This document shows positions 8,649-19,801 of a DNA stretch of 64,000 nucleotides, piece after piece (position 1 is the stretch's first letter; each line of letters opens with the position of its first letter). The DNA is from Paractinoplanes bogorensis. Its GTDB lineage: Bacteria > Actinomycetota > Actinomycetes > Mycobacteriales > Micromonosporaceae. The notes under the pieces are model-generated. The model saw nothing but the letters and a program-made list of their open reading frames with translations. It was not told the origin of the DNA and made no database searches. The DNA lies in assembly GCF_018829635.1 (NCBI RefSeq), contig NZ_JAHKKG010000007.1:310001-374000 (forward strand), given 5' to 3'. A program made the position numbers and the translations under genes.

Positions 8649-10129
8649 CAGGACTTGCTGCTGGAACCGGCGGGCTCGCGGACGAGGGACTGGTCCTCGT
8701 AGCAGTACTGCCAGCCGTCGCCGTCCTCGAGCGAGCGGATCAGCGGGTGCCGGCTGTCCTCGTAGTGGGCCGTCGCGTGCTTGTTGGTCGAGTCGTCGCA
8801 GCACGCCACGTGGCCGCAGATCAGGCACATGCGCAGCTGCACCCACGTGTCGCCGATCTCGACGCACTCCTTGCACTCGTCCTCGTCGGTCTCGGTGATC
8901 TGGATCCGGTCGAGGTGGGTGCAGGCCGTGCTGATCGTTTCTTCCCGTACGTATCGCCAGCGGTCATGCAGCAGCCGGTCGGGGATGACGCGGGCCAGGT
9001 ACTTCGAGTTCGCGGCCAGGATGGGTGCCACCACCGCCAGGATCAGCACGTAGAGCGCGATGAACGGGCCGATCCGGTCGTCCAGCCCGGCGCCGAGCGC
9101 GAGCGTGGCCAGGATCAGCGAGAACTCGCCGCGGCCGAGCACGGTCAGGCCGACGTTGGCCGCGCCGCGCTGGTTGAGCCCGAACAGCCGGGCCGTGATC
9201 AGACCGGCGGTGACGTTCGTGACCACCGTGATCGCGATGGCGATCACCACCGGCACGATCACCGAGCCGACCGCGCCGACGTCGATGCTCAGGCCGAACG
9301 CGATGAAGAAGATCGCCGCGAACACGTCCCGCAACGGCACCGCGATGCGTTCGGCCCGTTCCCGGATCGACGTGCGGGCGACGACCAGGCCGATCATCAG
9401 CGCGCCGATCGCGTCGGAGACGCCGATCTCGGCCGACAGCCCGGCCACCAGCACGACCAGGCCGATCATGATGATCGCGGTGATCTCGTCCTCGCGGCTG
9501 TCCAGCACCATGCCGATCCACTTGGCCCCGAATCGGGCGATCGCGAACAGCAGGATCAGGTAGCCGAAGCTGATGCCGATGTTGAGCACCAGTTCGCCGG
9601 CCGAGCTCGCGCCCTCCAGGATCGGGCTGAGCAGGGCCAGGTAGAAGGCCAGGAACAGGTCTTCGATGACGATGATGCCGAGGATCACCGGCGTCTCGGC
9701 GTTGGCCAGCCGGCGCATCTCGATGAGCAGCTTGGTGGCGATGGCGGACGACGAGATGCCGACCGCACCGGCGATGACGAAGGCCTCCTTGGTGCCCCAG
9801 CCCATCGAGAAGCCCAGGGCCAGCCCGGCGCCGATGTTGATGCCGATGTACGCCCCGGCCGCCCAGAACAGGCGCTTGCCGCTGCCCAGCACCTGTTCGA
9901 CCGGGAACTCCAGGCCGAGGTGGAACAGCAGGATGACCAGCCCGAACAGGGCCAGCATGTCGAGGTCTTCGGGGTGGTCGAACGCGACCGGGCCCCCGGT
10001 GCTCGGTCCGAGCAGGATGCCCGCGAGCATGAAGAAGGGAACGGTGGGCAGGCCCATGCGCCGGCCGAACCGGGCCAGCAGGCCGGCCACCAGGATCAGG
10101 GCGCCCAGCCCGATGAGATTCGCGTGCAC
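8648..10129 (-). CDS. CPA2 cation:proton antiporter with C-terminal UBP-type zinc finger
   Basis: 493 residues. The first ~390 residues are a CPA2/KefB-type antiporter: about 12 hydrophobic segments, with conserved blocks PFFMLAGILLGPSTGG, LFHLGLEF, GISSSAIATKLL and VLGRGEFSLILA. The last ~100 residues are soluble and rich in Cys/His (CTHLDRI, CKECVE, MCLICGHVACCDDS, HATAHYEDSRHPLI), matching a UBP-type zinc finger, a module that in eukaryotes binds free ubiquitin C-termini. No RCK/TrkA-N domain is attached. The likely regulatory subunit is the small gene 14 bp upstream. GTG start at 10129. Exchanges K+ or Na+ for protons across the membrane; the zinc-finger ligand is unknown. Confidence 0.87.
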   Translation of the reverse strand: MHANLIGLGALILVAGLLARFGRRMGLPTVPFFMLAGILLGPSTGGPVAFDHPEDLDMLALFGLVILLFHLGLEFPVEQVLGSGKRLFWAAGAYIGINIGAGLALGFSMGWGTKEAFVIAGAVGISSSAIATKLLIEMRRLANAETPVILGIIVIEDLFLAFYLALLSPILEGASSAGELVLNIGISFGYLILLFAIARFGAKWIGMVLDSREDEITAIIMIGLVVLVAGLSAEIGVSDAIGALMIGLVVARTSIRERAERIAVPLRDVFAAIFFIAFGLSIDVGAVGSVIVPVVIAIAITVVTNVTAGLITARLFGLNQRGAANVGLTVLGRGEFSLILATLALGAGLDDRIGPFIALYVLILAVVAPILAANSKYLARVIPDRLLHDRWRYVREETISTACTHLDRIQITETDEDECKECVEIGDTWVQLRMCLICGHVACCDDSTNKHATAHYEDSRHPLIRSLEDGDGWQYCYEDQSLVREPAGSSSKS

Positions 10130-10143
10130 GTGGTCCGTTCCGC

Positions 10144-10374
10144 TCAGTCCGTGAAGAAGGTGCCGGCCAGCACGGCGCCGATCTTGCGGGCCTGCTCCTC
10201 GGTCAGCTCGACCACCGCGGTCGGCTCGTCGCCGCGCGAGGTGAACACGTAGAGGTGGCGCTTGCCGTCACGGGACACCACGATCGAGACGCGTTCGCCG
10301 TTGCTCGAACGGAGATCCACGTCATAGCGGGTGCCGAGGCCGGGAAGCTCCTGGATGTGCACGCCTTTGCCCAT
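10144..10374 (-). CDS. Small cation:proton antiporter regulatory subunit (KhtT N-domain-like)
   Basis: 76-residue soluble protein beginning MGKGVHIQELPGLGTRYDV, resembling the N-terminal domain of KhtT-type regulatory subunits of K+/H+ antiporters (LPGxGxRY, then IVVSRDGKRHLYVF). The RCK_C nucleotide-binding half normally following in ~160-residue homologues is absent. Its stop is 14 bp before the antiporter start, so the two are probably co-transcribed and interact. It is the first gene of the minus-strand operon and diverges from glgX. Confidence 0.7.
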   Translation of the reverse strand: MGKGVHIQELPGLGTRYDVDLRSSNGERVSIVVSRDGKRHLYVFTSRGDEPTAVVELTEEQARKIGAVLAGTFFTD

Positions 10375-10563
10375 GACCGCAGATCCTATGGGCTGCCGCA
10401 GGCCCCTGACCAGGCACGTGCTCCCCGATCGACTGGGAACCGGACAGTCACGCGGACGTCGGCGCAGGCATCGGAAAGAATGACCACAGGATTAGTCGGT
10501 GACGGGCTGGGCAACATCGAAGCGCCCGTCACCGCCGGCGGTGACGAAGGGTGGGAGTACGAC

Positions 10564-12675
<2,112 letters not shown>

Positions 12676-14946
12676 ATGCCCCCTTCCGGAACCTATCGAG
12701 TCCAGGTCCGCCCCGAGTTCCCCCTCTCAGCCACCGCTGAGCTGGCCGATTACCTGGCCGACCTCGGTGTCAGCCACCTCTACACGGCACCTCTGCTGAC
12801 CGCGACTCCCGGTTCCGAGCACGGGTACGACGTCGTGGACCACTCGCAGGTGAATCCCGCCCTCGGGGGCGGGGCTGCGTTGTCCGAACTGTCCAGTGCG
12901 CTGAAGGCGGCCGGCCTCGGCCTGGTCGTCGACATCGTGCCCAACCACGCCGGGGTCGGGGTGCCGCACGCCAACCCGACGTGGTGGGACGTCCTTCGTC
13001 GTGGGCGCGACTCCGAATTCTCCGATTTCTACGACATCGACTGGTCACGTGGGCGGCTGCTGCTACCCACACTGGCCGATTCCCCGGACGCCCTGAACGA
13101 CCTGCGTGTCGAGGACGGCGAGCTGCGCTATTTCGACAAGCGCTACCCGATTGCCGACGGCACCGACGGGGGCACGCCCCAGGAAGTGCACGATCGGCAG
13201 CACTACGAGCTGGTCAACTGGCGGCGCGGCGACAGCGAGCTCAACTACCGCCGGTTCTTCTCGATCGTCGACCTGGCCGGGCTGCGGGTCGAGGACCCCA
13301 AGGTCTTCGACGCCACCCACGCCGAGATCCTGCGCTGGTATCGCGAGGGGATCGTGCAGGGCATCCGGATCGACCATCCGGACGGGCTGCGCGACCCCGG
13401 GGCGTACCTGGACCGCCTGCGCGCGGCCGCCCCGGAGGCCTGGATCGTGATCGAGAAGATCCTCGAACCGGGCGAGGAGATGCCGGACTGGCCGGTCGCC
13501 GGCACCACCGGCTACGACGCGCTGGCCGAGGTCGGCGGCGTCTTCGTGGACACCGGCACCGAGGCCTTCTTCGACACCCTGCAGCACCACCTGACCGGCG
13601 GCGAGACGTCCTGGCAGGACCTGGTGCACGAGACCAAGTTCACCGCGGCCACCAAGCTGCTGGCGGCCGAGCTGGCCCGGATGGCCCGGCTCGCCCCCGA
13701 GATCGAGGCCGCCCCGCGGGCCCTGGCCGAGCTGGCCGCCTGCTTCCCGGTCTACCGTTCCTACCTGCCGTTCGGTTCCCGTCACCTGGCCAAGGCGCGC
13801 GCCGAGGCCGGTCGCCGGCGGCCCCAGCTGATCCCCGTGCTCGACCAGCTCACCGGGCGCCTCCGTAACCCCTCCGACGAGCTGGCGGCCCGGTTCCAGC
13901 AGTACACCGGCGCCGTCATGGCCAAGGGGGTCGAGGACACCGCGTTCTACCGGTGGACCCGCTTCACGGCCCGCAACGAGGTCGGCAACGACCCGGTCGA
14001 CTTCGGCGTCACCATCGACGACTTCCACGACGCCAACGACGACCGCCGCCGCAAGTGGCCGGAGACGATGACGGCGCTCTCCACCCACGACACCAAGCGG
14101 AGTGAGGACGTACGGGCTCGCCTGGCCGTGCTGGCCGAGGTGCCCGGCGACTGGACCGAGGTGGTGCGCCGCTGGGTCCGCGTCGACCCGCTGCCCGACC
14201 CGGCCCTGGCGCACCTGGTCTGGCAGGCCGCCGTGGGGGCGTGGCCGGTGTCGCGGGAGAGGCTTCAGGCGTACGCGCTCAAAGCGGCCAAGGAAGCGGC
14301 CAGCGCGACCAGTTGGACCGCCCCCGACGAGCGCTTCGAGACGGCCCTGCGCGCGATGGTCGACCGGATCTACGACGACCCGGCCCTGCACCGCGAGGTG
14401 ACCGACGTCGCCGCCTCGATCACGCCGCCCGGCTGGTCCAACGCGCTCGGCCAGAAGGCCGTCCAGCTGACCATGCCCGGCGTGCCCGACGTCTATCAGG
14501 GCAGCGAGCTCTGGGACTTCTCGCTGGTCGACCCGGACAACCGCCGCCCGGTCGACTTCGGGGCCCGCCGCGAGCTGCTGGGTCGCATCGACGACGGCTG
14601 GCTGCCGCCGGTGGACGAGACCGGCGCGGCCAAGCTGCTGGTCACCAGCCGGGCCCTGCGCCTGCGCCGGCAGCGGCCCGAGCTGTTCACCGGCTACCGC
14701 CCGGTTCGTGCCGAGGGGCGGGTCGGGGAGCACCTGCTCGGCTTCGACCGCGGCGGTGCCGTGACGATCGCCACGCGTCTGCCGGTGGGATTGTCACGCC
14801 ACGGCGGCTGGGGAGACACCATGCTGTCACTCGACGGCCACAGCTGGACGGAAGTGTTCACGAATACGAGCTACGGCGGGAGCCAGCTGGCGGTGGCCGA
14901 ACTGCTGCGTACCTATCCCGTTGCTCTTCTGGTGAAAGAGAAATGA
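12676..14946 (+). CDS. treY: Maltooligosyl trehalose synthase TreY
   Basis: 756-residue GH13 enzyme that isomerises the reducing-end alpha-1,4 bond of maltooligosaccharides to alpha-1,1, giving maltooligosyltrehalose. Typical N-terminus TYRVQVRPEFPLSATAEL, region I VVDIVPNHAG, nucleophile in GIRIDHPDGLRDP (Asp near 232), acid in IVIEKILEPGE (Glu near 259). The family's KGVEDTAFYRW and STHDTKRSEDVRARL blocks are present. Full length for the family. The stop overlaps the treZ start (ATGA). Confidence 0.95.
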   Translation: MPPSGTYRVQVRPEFPLSATAELADYLADLGVSHLYTAPLLTATPGSEHGYDVVDHSQVNPALGGGAALSELSSALKAAGLGLVVDIVPNHAGVGVPHANPTWWDVLRRGRDSEFSDFYDIDWSRGRLLLPTLADSPDALNDLRVEDGELRYFDKRYPIADGTDGGTPQEVHDRQHYELVNWRRGDSELNYRRFFSIVDLAGLRVEDPKVFDATHAEILRWYREGIVQGIRIDHPDGLRDPGAYLDRLRAAAPEAWIVIEKILEPGEEMPDWPVAGTTGYDALAEVGGVFVDTGTEAFFDTLQHHLTGGETSWQDLVHETKFTAATKLLAAELARMARLAPEIEAAPRALAELAACFPVYRSYLPFGSRHLAKARAEAGRRRPQLIPVLDQLTGRLRNPSDELAARFQQYTGAVMAKGVEDTAFYRWTRFTARNEVGNDPVDFGVTIDDFHDANDDRRRKWPETMTALSTHDTKRSEDVRARLAVLAEVPGDWTEVVRRWVRVDPLPDPALAHLVWQAAVGAWPVSRERLQAYALKAAKEAASATSWTAPDERFETALRAMVDRIYDDPALHREVTDVAASITPPGWSNALGQKAVQLTMPGVPDVYQGSELWDFSLVDPDNRRPVDFGARRELLGRIDDGWLPPVDETGAAKLLVTSRALRLRRQRPELFTGYRPVRAEGRVGEHLLGFDRGGAVTIATRLPVGLSRHGGWGDTMLSLDGHSWTEVFTNTSYGGSQLAVAELLRTYPVALLVKEK

Positions 14947-16673
14947 CGCTTTTTGAGGTGTGGGCTCCGGAGAAGACCGTACGGCTTTCTCTTTCCGACG
15001 GGGAGCGCGAGATGGAACGCGGCGCTGACGGGTGGTGGCGGGCCGACGTGCCGTCCGCCGAACCCGGCGCCGACTACGCGTTCGTCCTCGAGGGCGAGAA
15101 ACGGCCCGACCCCCGGTCGCCCTGGCAGCCCGAGGGGGTGCACGGGCCGAGCCGCGTCTACGACCACAGCGCGTACGCGTGGACCGACCAGTCGTGGACC
15201 GGCCGTCAGCTGCCCGGCTCGGTGCTCTACGAGATGCACGTCGGCACGTTCACGCCCGCGGGCACGTTCGACGCGGCCATCGAGCGCCTCGACCACCTCG
15301 TCGACCTCGGCATCGACCTGGTCGAGCTGCTGCCGGTCAACTCGTTCAACGGCGAGTACAACTGGGGTTACGACGGCGTGTGCTGGTACGCGCCGCACGA
15401 GGCGTACGGGGGCCCTGATGGCCTCAAGCGCTTCGTCGACGCCGCTCACGCCCGCGGTCTGGGCGTGGTGCTCGACGTGGTCTACAACCATTTCGGACCT
15501 TCCGGCGCGTACGCCCCGATGTTCGCCCCCTATCTGAGCCAGGCCGGCTCGAACCCGTGGGGATCGTCGGTCAACCTCGACGGCCCGGGCGCCGACGAGG
15601 TCCGCCGCTACATCGTCGACTCGGTGCTGATGTGGCTGCGCGACTACCACATCGACGGCCTGCGGCTGGACGCCGTGCACGCGCTGGCCGACCACTCCGC
15701 GATCCACCTGCTCGAGCAGATGGCGGTCGAGGTCGAGTCGCTCTCGGCCCACGTCGGGCGGCCGCTGTCGCTGATCGCCGAGTCCGACCTGAACGACCCC
15801 AGGCTGATCACGCCGCGCGAGGCCGGTGGCTACGGCCTCAACGCGCAGTGGGACGACGACGTCCACCACGTGCTGCACGCGCTGCTGACCGGTGAGCGGC
15901 AGGGCTACTACAGCGACTTCGGCTCGCTGGAGTCCCTCGAGACCGTGCTGACCGGCGCCTTCTTCCACGCCGGCACCTACTCCAGCTTCCGAGGGCGGCG
16001 GCACGGGCGGCCGGTCGACCGGACCCGTACGCCGGGACACCGCTTTGTCGCCTTCCTGCAGGACCACGACCAGATCGGCAACCGGGCGATCGGCGACCGG
16101 ATCTCGGCCACGCTCTCGCCGGGCCGGCTCAAGGTGGGCGCCACGCTGCTGCTGACCTCGCCCTTCACGCCGATGCTGTTCATGGGCGAGGAGTGGGCGG
16201 CCAGCAGCCCCTGGCAGTTCTTCACCAGCCACCCCGAGCCCGAGCTGGCCGCCGCCGTGCAGAACGGGCGGCGCCGCGAGTTCGCCGCGCACGGCTGGGC
16301 CGAGGCCGAGGTGCCCGACCCGCAGGACCCGGAGACGTTCCGGCGCTCCAAGCTCGACTGGAACGAGCTCGCCAAGCCCGGGCACAGCGAGATCCTCGAC
16401 CTCTACAAGCGACTCATCGCGCTGCGCCGGGCCCGGCCCGAACTGACCGACCCGTGGCTCGACCAGGTGCAGGTCTGGCACGGCGACCAGCACCTGGTGA
16501 TGCGCCGCGGCCGCACGGCGGTGGCGGTGAACCTGGCGTCAACTCCCCAGACGGTGTCTCTGCGAGACACCCCCTCGAAGGTGTTGCTGGCCACCGAGCC
16601 GGGCGTGGTGCTGCAGCGTGACCGGGTCGAGCTTCCGGGGGAGTCCGCCGTCGTTGTCGCCTTCCGGGGGTAG
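14943..16673 (+). CDS. treZ: Malto-oligosyltrehalose trehalohydrolase TreZ
   Basis: 576-residue GH13 enzyme that releases trehalose from TreY's product. An N-terminal CBM48-like domain (FEVWAPEKTVRLSLSDGE) is followed by the barrel with region I DVVYNHFGP, nucleophile GLRLDAVHAL (Asp near 241), acid IAESDLNDP (Glu near 279) and the diagnostic QDHDQIGNRA. Length and motifs are complete. ATG at 14943 overlaps the treY stop. The order glgX-treY-treZ makes a self-contained glycogen-to-trehalose operon for osmo- or desiccation protection. Confidence 0.95.
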   Translation: MTLFEVWAPEKTVRLSLSDGEREMERGADGWWRADVPSAEPGADYAFVLEGEKRPDPRSPWQPEGVHGPSRVYDHSAYAWTDQSWTGRQLPGSVLYEMHVGTFTPAGTFDAAIERLDHLVDLGIDLVELLPVNSFNGEYNWGYDGVCWYAPHEAYGGPDGLKRFVDAAHARGLGVVLDVVYNHFGPSGAYAPMFAPYLSQAGSNPWGSSVNLDGPGADEVRRYIVDSVLMWLRDYHIDGLRLDAVHALADHSAIHLLEQMAVEVESLSAHVGRPLSLIAESDLNDPRLITPREAGGYGLNAQWDDDVHHVLHALLTGERQGYYSDFGSLESLETVLTGAFFHAGTYSSFRGRRHGRPVDRTRTPGHRFVAFLQDHDQIGNRAIGDRISATLSPGRLKVGATLLLTSPFTPMLFMGEEWAASSPWQFFTSHPEPELAAAVQNGRRREFAAHGWAEAEVPDPQDPETFRRSKLDWNELAKPGHSEILDLYKRLIALRRARPELTDPWLDQVQVWHGDQHLVMRRGRTAVAVNLASTPQTVSLRDTPSKVLLATEPGVVLQRDRVELPGESAVVVAFRG

Positions 16674-16737
16674 GCCCGAACTCACCCTGTGACATTCGTG
16701 GGGCACTATTGGCCCGCCACGACTGGGGGGTGGGGCA

Positions 16738-17868
16738 ATGTCCGACATGGGCAGCGGGCGCAACGGGACGTCGGGCCGGTTCGCCTGGCCGCTGCGGCGG
16801 CGTACGCCCGCGGGGCCGGAGGGCACGGCCGAAGACATCGCGGTGCAGGACGTCGCCGAGCGGGAGGCGTTCGACCGGCGGCTGCCCCCGCCCGAGCCGG
16901 AACCGCTGATCGATCCGCCACCGCGGTTCAACCTGGCCATGTTCCGGCTCGCCGCGCTCGGGCTGGCGCTGGTGCTCACGCTCGGGCTGGCCCTGGTCCG
17001 GGTCTTCGGCAGCGGGCCGCCGTCGGTCGCCGAGCTGCGCGCCCAGGCCGGCGTGGACACCTGGACCGTGCTGCCGATCGGGGTCAAGGACGACCAGCCG
17101 GGCACGGCGATCCGCGACGAGAACGGGGTGTGGAGCGGCTTCGACATCGACATCGCGTACATGGTCGCCGAAGATCTGGGCTTCCGCCGGGACGACGTGC
17201 GGTTCTACGGGATGGAGAGCGAGGACCGCGCCCGCATGCAGGCGGTCGACCTCAAGGGCAACCGGGTGCCGGTCAAGATGGTGATCGCCAGCTACAGCAT
17301 CACGGCCGACCGGGAGGCCCGCAAGGACGTCACGTTCTCGGAGCCATACCTCTTCACCGAGCAGTCGGTGCTCACCCTCACGGGCAAGCACAAGCCGATC
17401 TCGACGCTGCGCGATCTCAAGGGCGAGCGGGTCTGCTCGCTCTCCACGGCCACCAGCGCCAGCGCGCTCGAGCGGGCCGGTGCCGATGTGATCAGCCGCA
17501 ACCGGATGCGTGAGTGCATCGCCGACCTGCGGGCCGGCACGGTGAAAGCGGTCTCGACCGACGCGGCGATCCTGGCCGGGTTCAAGGCGCAGTCACCCAA
17601 GGAGTTCGACCACTGGGACCTCGGGCTCGACGAGACCGAGTCGTACGGGGTGAACGTCGGCGAGAACGAGGCGCTGAAGAAACTCGTCGACCTGACGCTC
17701 TACCGCTCGTACTACGACCCTGCGGACGACCGCTGGGAGAAGGCGTACCAGCGGAACCTGCAGTCCGAGACGAAACTGAACGGCAAGACGCCGATCGCGA
17801 TCGCCCAGCAACCGCGGCCGACCCGTCCGGACGTACGGGAACTGCCCTGGGAAGACGTGTTCCGATGA
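16738..17868 (+). CDS. Membrane-anchored extracellular solute-binding protein, family 3 (GlnH-like)
   Basis: 376 residues. A ~65-residue acidic/proline-rich cytoplasmic N-terminus leads to one membrane helix (LAALGLALVLTLGLALV) and then a family-3 binding protein fold (PIGVKDDQPG, GFDIDIAYMVAEDL, SYSITADREARKDVTFSEPY, SVLTLTG, CSLSTATSAS). It has no lipobox, so it is a tethered sensor rather than a released or lipidated transporter component. The stop overlaps the next gene (ATGA). No ABC permease or ATPase is nearby. It resembles GlnH, which with GlnX signals amino-acid availability to PknG in mycobacteria; equivalence is inferred. Confidence 0.82.
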   Translation: MSDMGSGRNGTSGRFAWPLRRRTPAGPEGTAEDIAVQDVAEREAFDRRLPPPEPEPLIDPPPRFNLAMFRLAALGLALVLTLGLALVRVFGSGPPSVAELRAQAGVDTWTVLPIGVKDDQPGTAIRDENGVWSGFDIDIAYMVAEDLGFRRDDVRFYGMESEDRARMQAVDLKGNRVPVKMVIASYSITADREARKDVTFSEPYLFTEQSVLTLTGKHKPISTLRDLKGERVCSLSTATSASALERAGADVISRNRMRECIADLRAGTVKAVSTDAAILAGFKAQSPKEFDHWDLGLDETESYGVNVGENEALKKLVDLTLYRSYYDPADDRWEKAYQRNLQSETKLNGKTPIAIAQQPRPTRPDVRELPWEDVFR

Positions 17869-18947
17869 GCGACGTCTTCACCAAGGGCGCCCCGATCGTG
17901 CCCCGCCGGCGCCGGGCCCAGCTCAACTGGCTGCTCACCGTGCTGCCGGCGTTCCCGCTGGTGCTACTCGTGCTGCGACTCTGGTACCTCAGCCGCCAAG
18001 ACCTGCCCACGATGCTGCTGCTGGTGCAGTACATCTCGCCGCTCGGCATGATCAGCGCGCTCTTCATCACGCTGATCTGGACCATCCCGGCCGTGATCCT
18101 GGTGCTCCGACTGCTCGGCGGCATCCTGCTGGTCAGCACCCCGGACGACGCGGGCCGCTCGCTGCTCGCGGTGACCGCGCTGCGGATGCCGGACTGGGTC
18201 GTGCTGCTGGCCGCGATGCTGGCCGGCTTCACCTGGCAGCTCCGCCTGCTGCCGACCCTGGCCATGCTGGTCGTGGCGATCCTCGGGCTGACCGCGGCGC
18301 AACGGTTCCGCGGCGGCGAGCGCTGGCTCATGGTGTGGATCCAGCTCGGCGTCCCGATCCTGGTCGGCGCGATCGTGCTGATCTTCGTATGGCCCGGCAT
18401 CGTCGAGGCGCTGCGCACCGGCGAGACCTCGACGGCCCTGATGCTGGGCGTGCCGCCGCTGCTCGGGCCGCTGCTCACGGGTGGTGTGCCGGGGTGGGCG
18501 GCGCGGCTCGTCACGCACTGGCCGGCCGTCGCCGCCGCGCTGGTCGCGCCGCTGGTCATCGGCGTGGTCTTCCTGCGGGCGCCGGTGCTGCCGAACAGCG
18601 CCGTCGAGGTCGGGCCGGAAGACGGCGCCGTGAAGGTGGTACGCGGGCAGTTGATCAGCGTGGATGACACGTCGACGACTGTGTTGCGCAGCGGGGGACA
18701 GGTAACGTTCCTCCCCAACGACCAAGTACGTTCCAAGACGCTCTGCCCCGAGCCCGTACGGCCGCCGGAAAGCGTGGTCGAGGTCCGTGGCTGGGCGTTG
18801 TCCGAATCGGTACTCTCGTGGATCGCGCCGACCCGCCCGGTGACCGAGGTCGATCCCCGGTGCCTCGGCCGGCCCATGAATCCCCGCCCCAGTCCCTCTC
18901 CGACCACCCCGCCCGCCAACCCTGCGACCACCCAAAAGACGAACTAA
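17865..18947 (+). CDS. Multi-pass membrane protein, candidate GlnX-like partner
   Basis: 360 residues with about eight hydrophobic segments (for example LLTVLPAFPLVLLVLRL, LFITLIWTIPAVILVLRL, LVGAIVLIFVWPGIV), then a ~100-residue soluble C-terminal part (KVVRGQLISVDDTSTTVL, NDQVRSKTLCPE) and a Pro/Thr-rich tail. The ATG overlaps the stop of the binding-protein gene, so the two are translationally coupled. I do not recognise the family with certainty; the pairing with a tethered GlnH-like protein is the reason for suggesting a GlnX-type sensory membrane protein. Confidence 0.7.
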   Translation: MSDVFTKGAPIVPRRRRAQLNWLLTVLPAFPLVLLVLRLWYLSRQDLPTMLLLVQYISPLGMISALFITLIWTIPAVILVLRLLGGILLVSTPDDAGRSLLAVTALRMPDWVVLLAAMLAGFTWQLRLLPTLAMLVVAILGLTAAQRFRGGERWLMVWIQLGVPILVGAIVLIFVWPGIVEALRTGETSTALMLGVPPLLGPLLTGGVPGWAARLVTHWPAVAAALVAPLVIGVVFLRAPVLPNSAVEVGPEDGAVKVVRGQLISVDDTSTTVLRSGGQVTFLPNDQVRSKTLCPEPVRPPESVVEVRGWALSESVLSWIAPTRPVTEVDPRCLGRPMNPRPSPSPTTPPANPATTQKTN

Positions 18948-19018
18948 ACCCGGACTGCCGACGGCGCGCCGCCGACCGCGTGCAGACAGGGTTGCGATGA
19001 TCTGGGAAGCTGCACGCC

Positions 19019-19741
19019 ATGACCTTGCACCTGCGGTGGGCCGCCGGCACCGATCAAGGACATGTCCGGAGCAACAACGAGGACTGTTACTACGCCGGTG
19101 ACCGCCTCCTCGTCGTCGCCGACGGCATGGGTGGAGCGGCCGCCGGTGACCTCGCCAGCCGCGTCGCCATCGAGGCGATGACGCCGCTCGACGTGCCGAT
19201 CGAGAACGACCAGCAGATGGACGCCCTGCACAAGGCGCTCGAGAACGCCAACGGCCGGATCGCCGAACAGGTCGAGGCCGACAACGCTCTGCAGGGCATG
19301 GGCACGACGCTCACCGCGGTCATCTTCTCGGGCAGCCGGGCCGCCATGGCCCACGTCGGCGACTCCCGGGCCTACCTGCTGCGCGACGGCCGGCTCAACC
19401 AGCTGACCAAAGACGACACGTACGTCCAGATGCTCGTCGACCAGGGCCTGATCAAGCCCGAAGAGGTCGCCGGGCACCCGCGCCGCTCGGTGGTCACCCG
19501 CGTGCTGCAGGGCGAGCCGGTCAGCCCGGCCTACGTGATCGTCGAGCCCGAGCCGGGCGACCGGTGGCTGCTGTGCAGCGACGGCCTCACCGCCGTGGTC
19601 ACCAACGAGACCATCGAGCAGGAGATGCTCTCGGCCGACGACCCCAAGTCGTGCTGCGAGCGGCTCATCGACCTCGCCCTGCGCGGCGGCGGCCCCGACA
19701 ACGTCACGGTGATTGTCGCCGATCTGACAGCCGGGGACTGA
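19019..19741 (+). CDS. PP2C-family protein serine/threonine phosphatase
   Basis: 240-residue metal-dependent phosphatase removing phosphate from Ser/Thr residues. All signature motifs are present: GTDQGHVRSNNED, VVADGMGG, MGTTLTAVI, HVGDSRAYLLRDG, VTRVLQGE, LCSDGLT and GGPDNVTVIV. It lacks the C-terminal membrane and extracellular domain of full PstP, so it is soluble. It lies 71 bp after the putative GlnX-like gene, in the same direction, and so may dephosphorylate targets of a kinase pathway linked to that sensor pair; no kinase gene is in the window. Confidence 0.93.
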   Translation: MTLHLRWAAGTDQGHVRSNNEDCYYAGDRLLVVADGMGGAAAGDLASRVAIEAMTPLDVPIENDQQMDALHKALENANGRIAEQVEADNALQGMGTTLTAVIFSGSRAAMAHVGDSRAYLLRDGRLNQLTKDDTYVQMLVDQGLIKPEEVAGHPRRSVVTRVLQGEPVSPAYVIVEPEPGDRWLLCSDGLTAVVTNETIEQEMLSADDPKSCCERLIDLALRGGGPDNVTVIVADLTAGD

Positions 19742-19801
19742 GCACTCTACGTCTCGCCCGTGGCTGCGGTAGGTTACAGCCGCTCAGCTCTTTTGGTGGT
19801 G

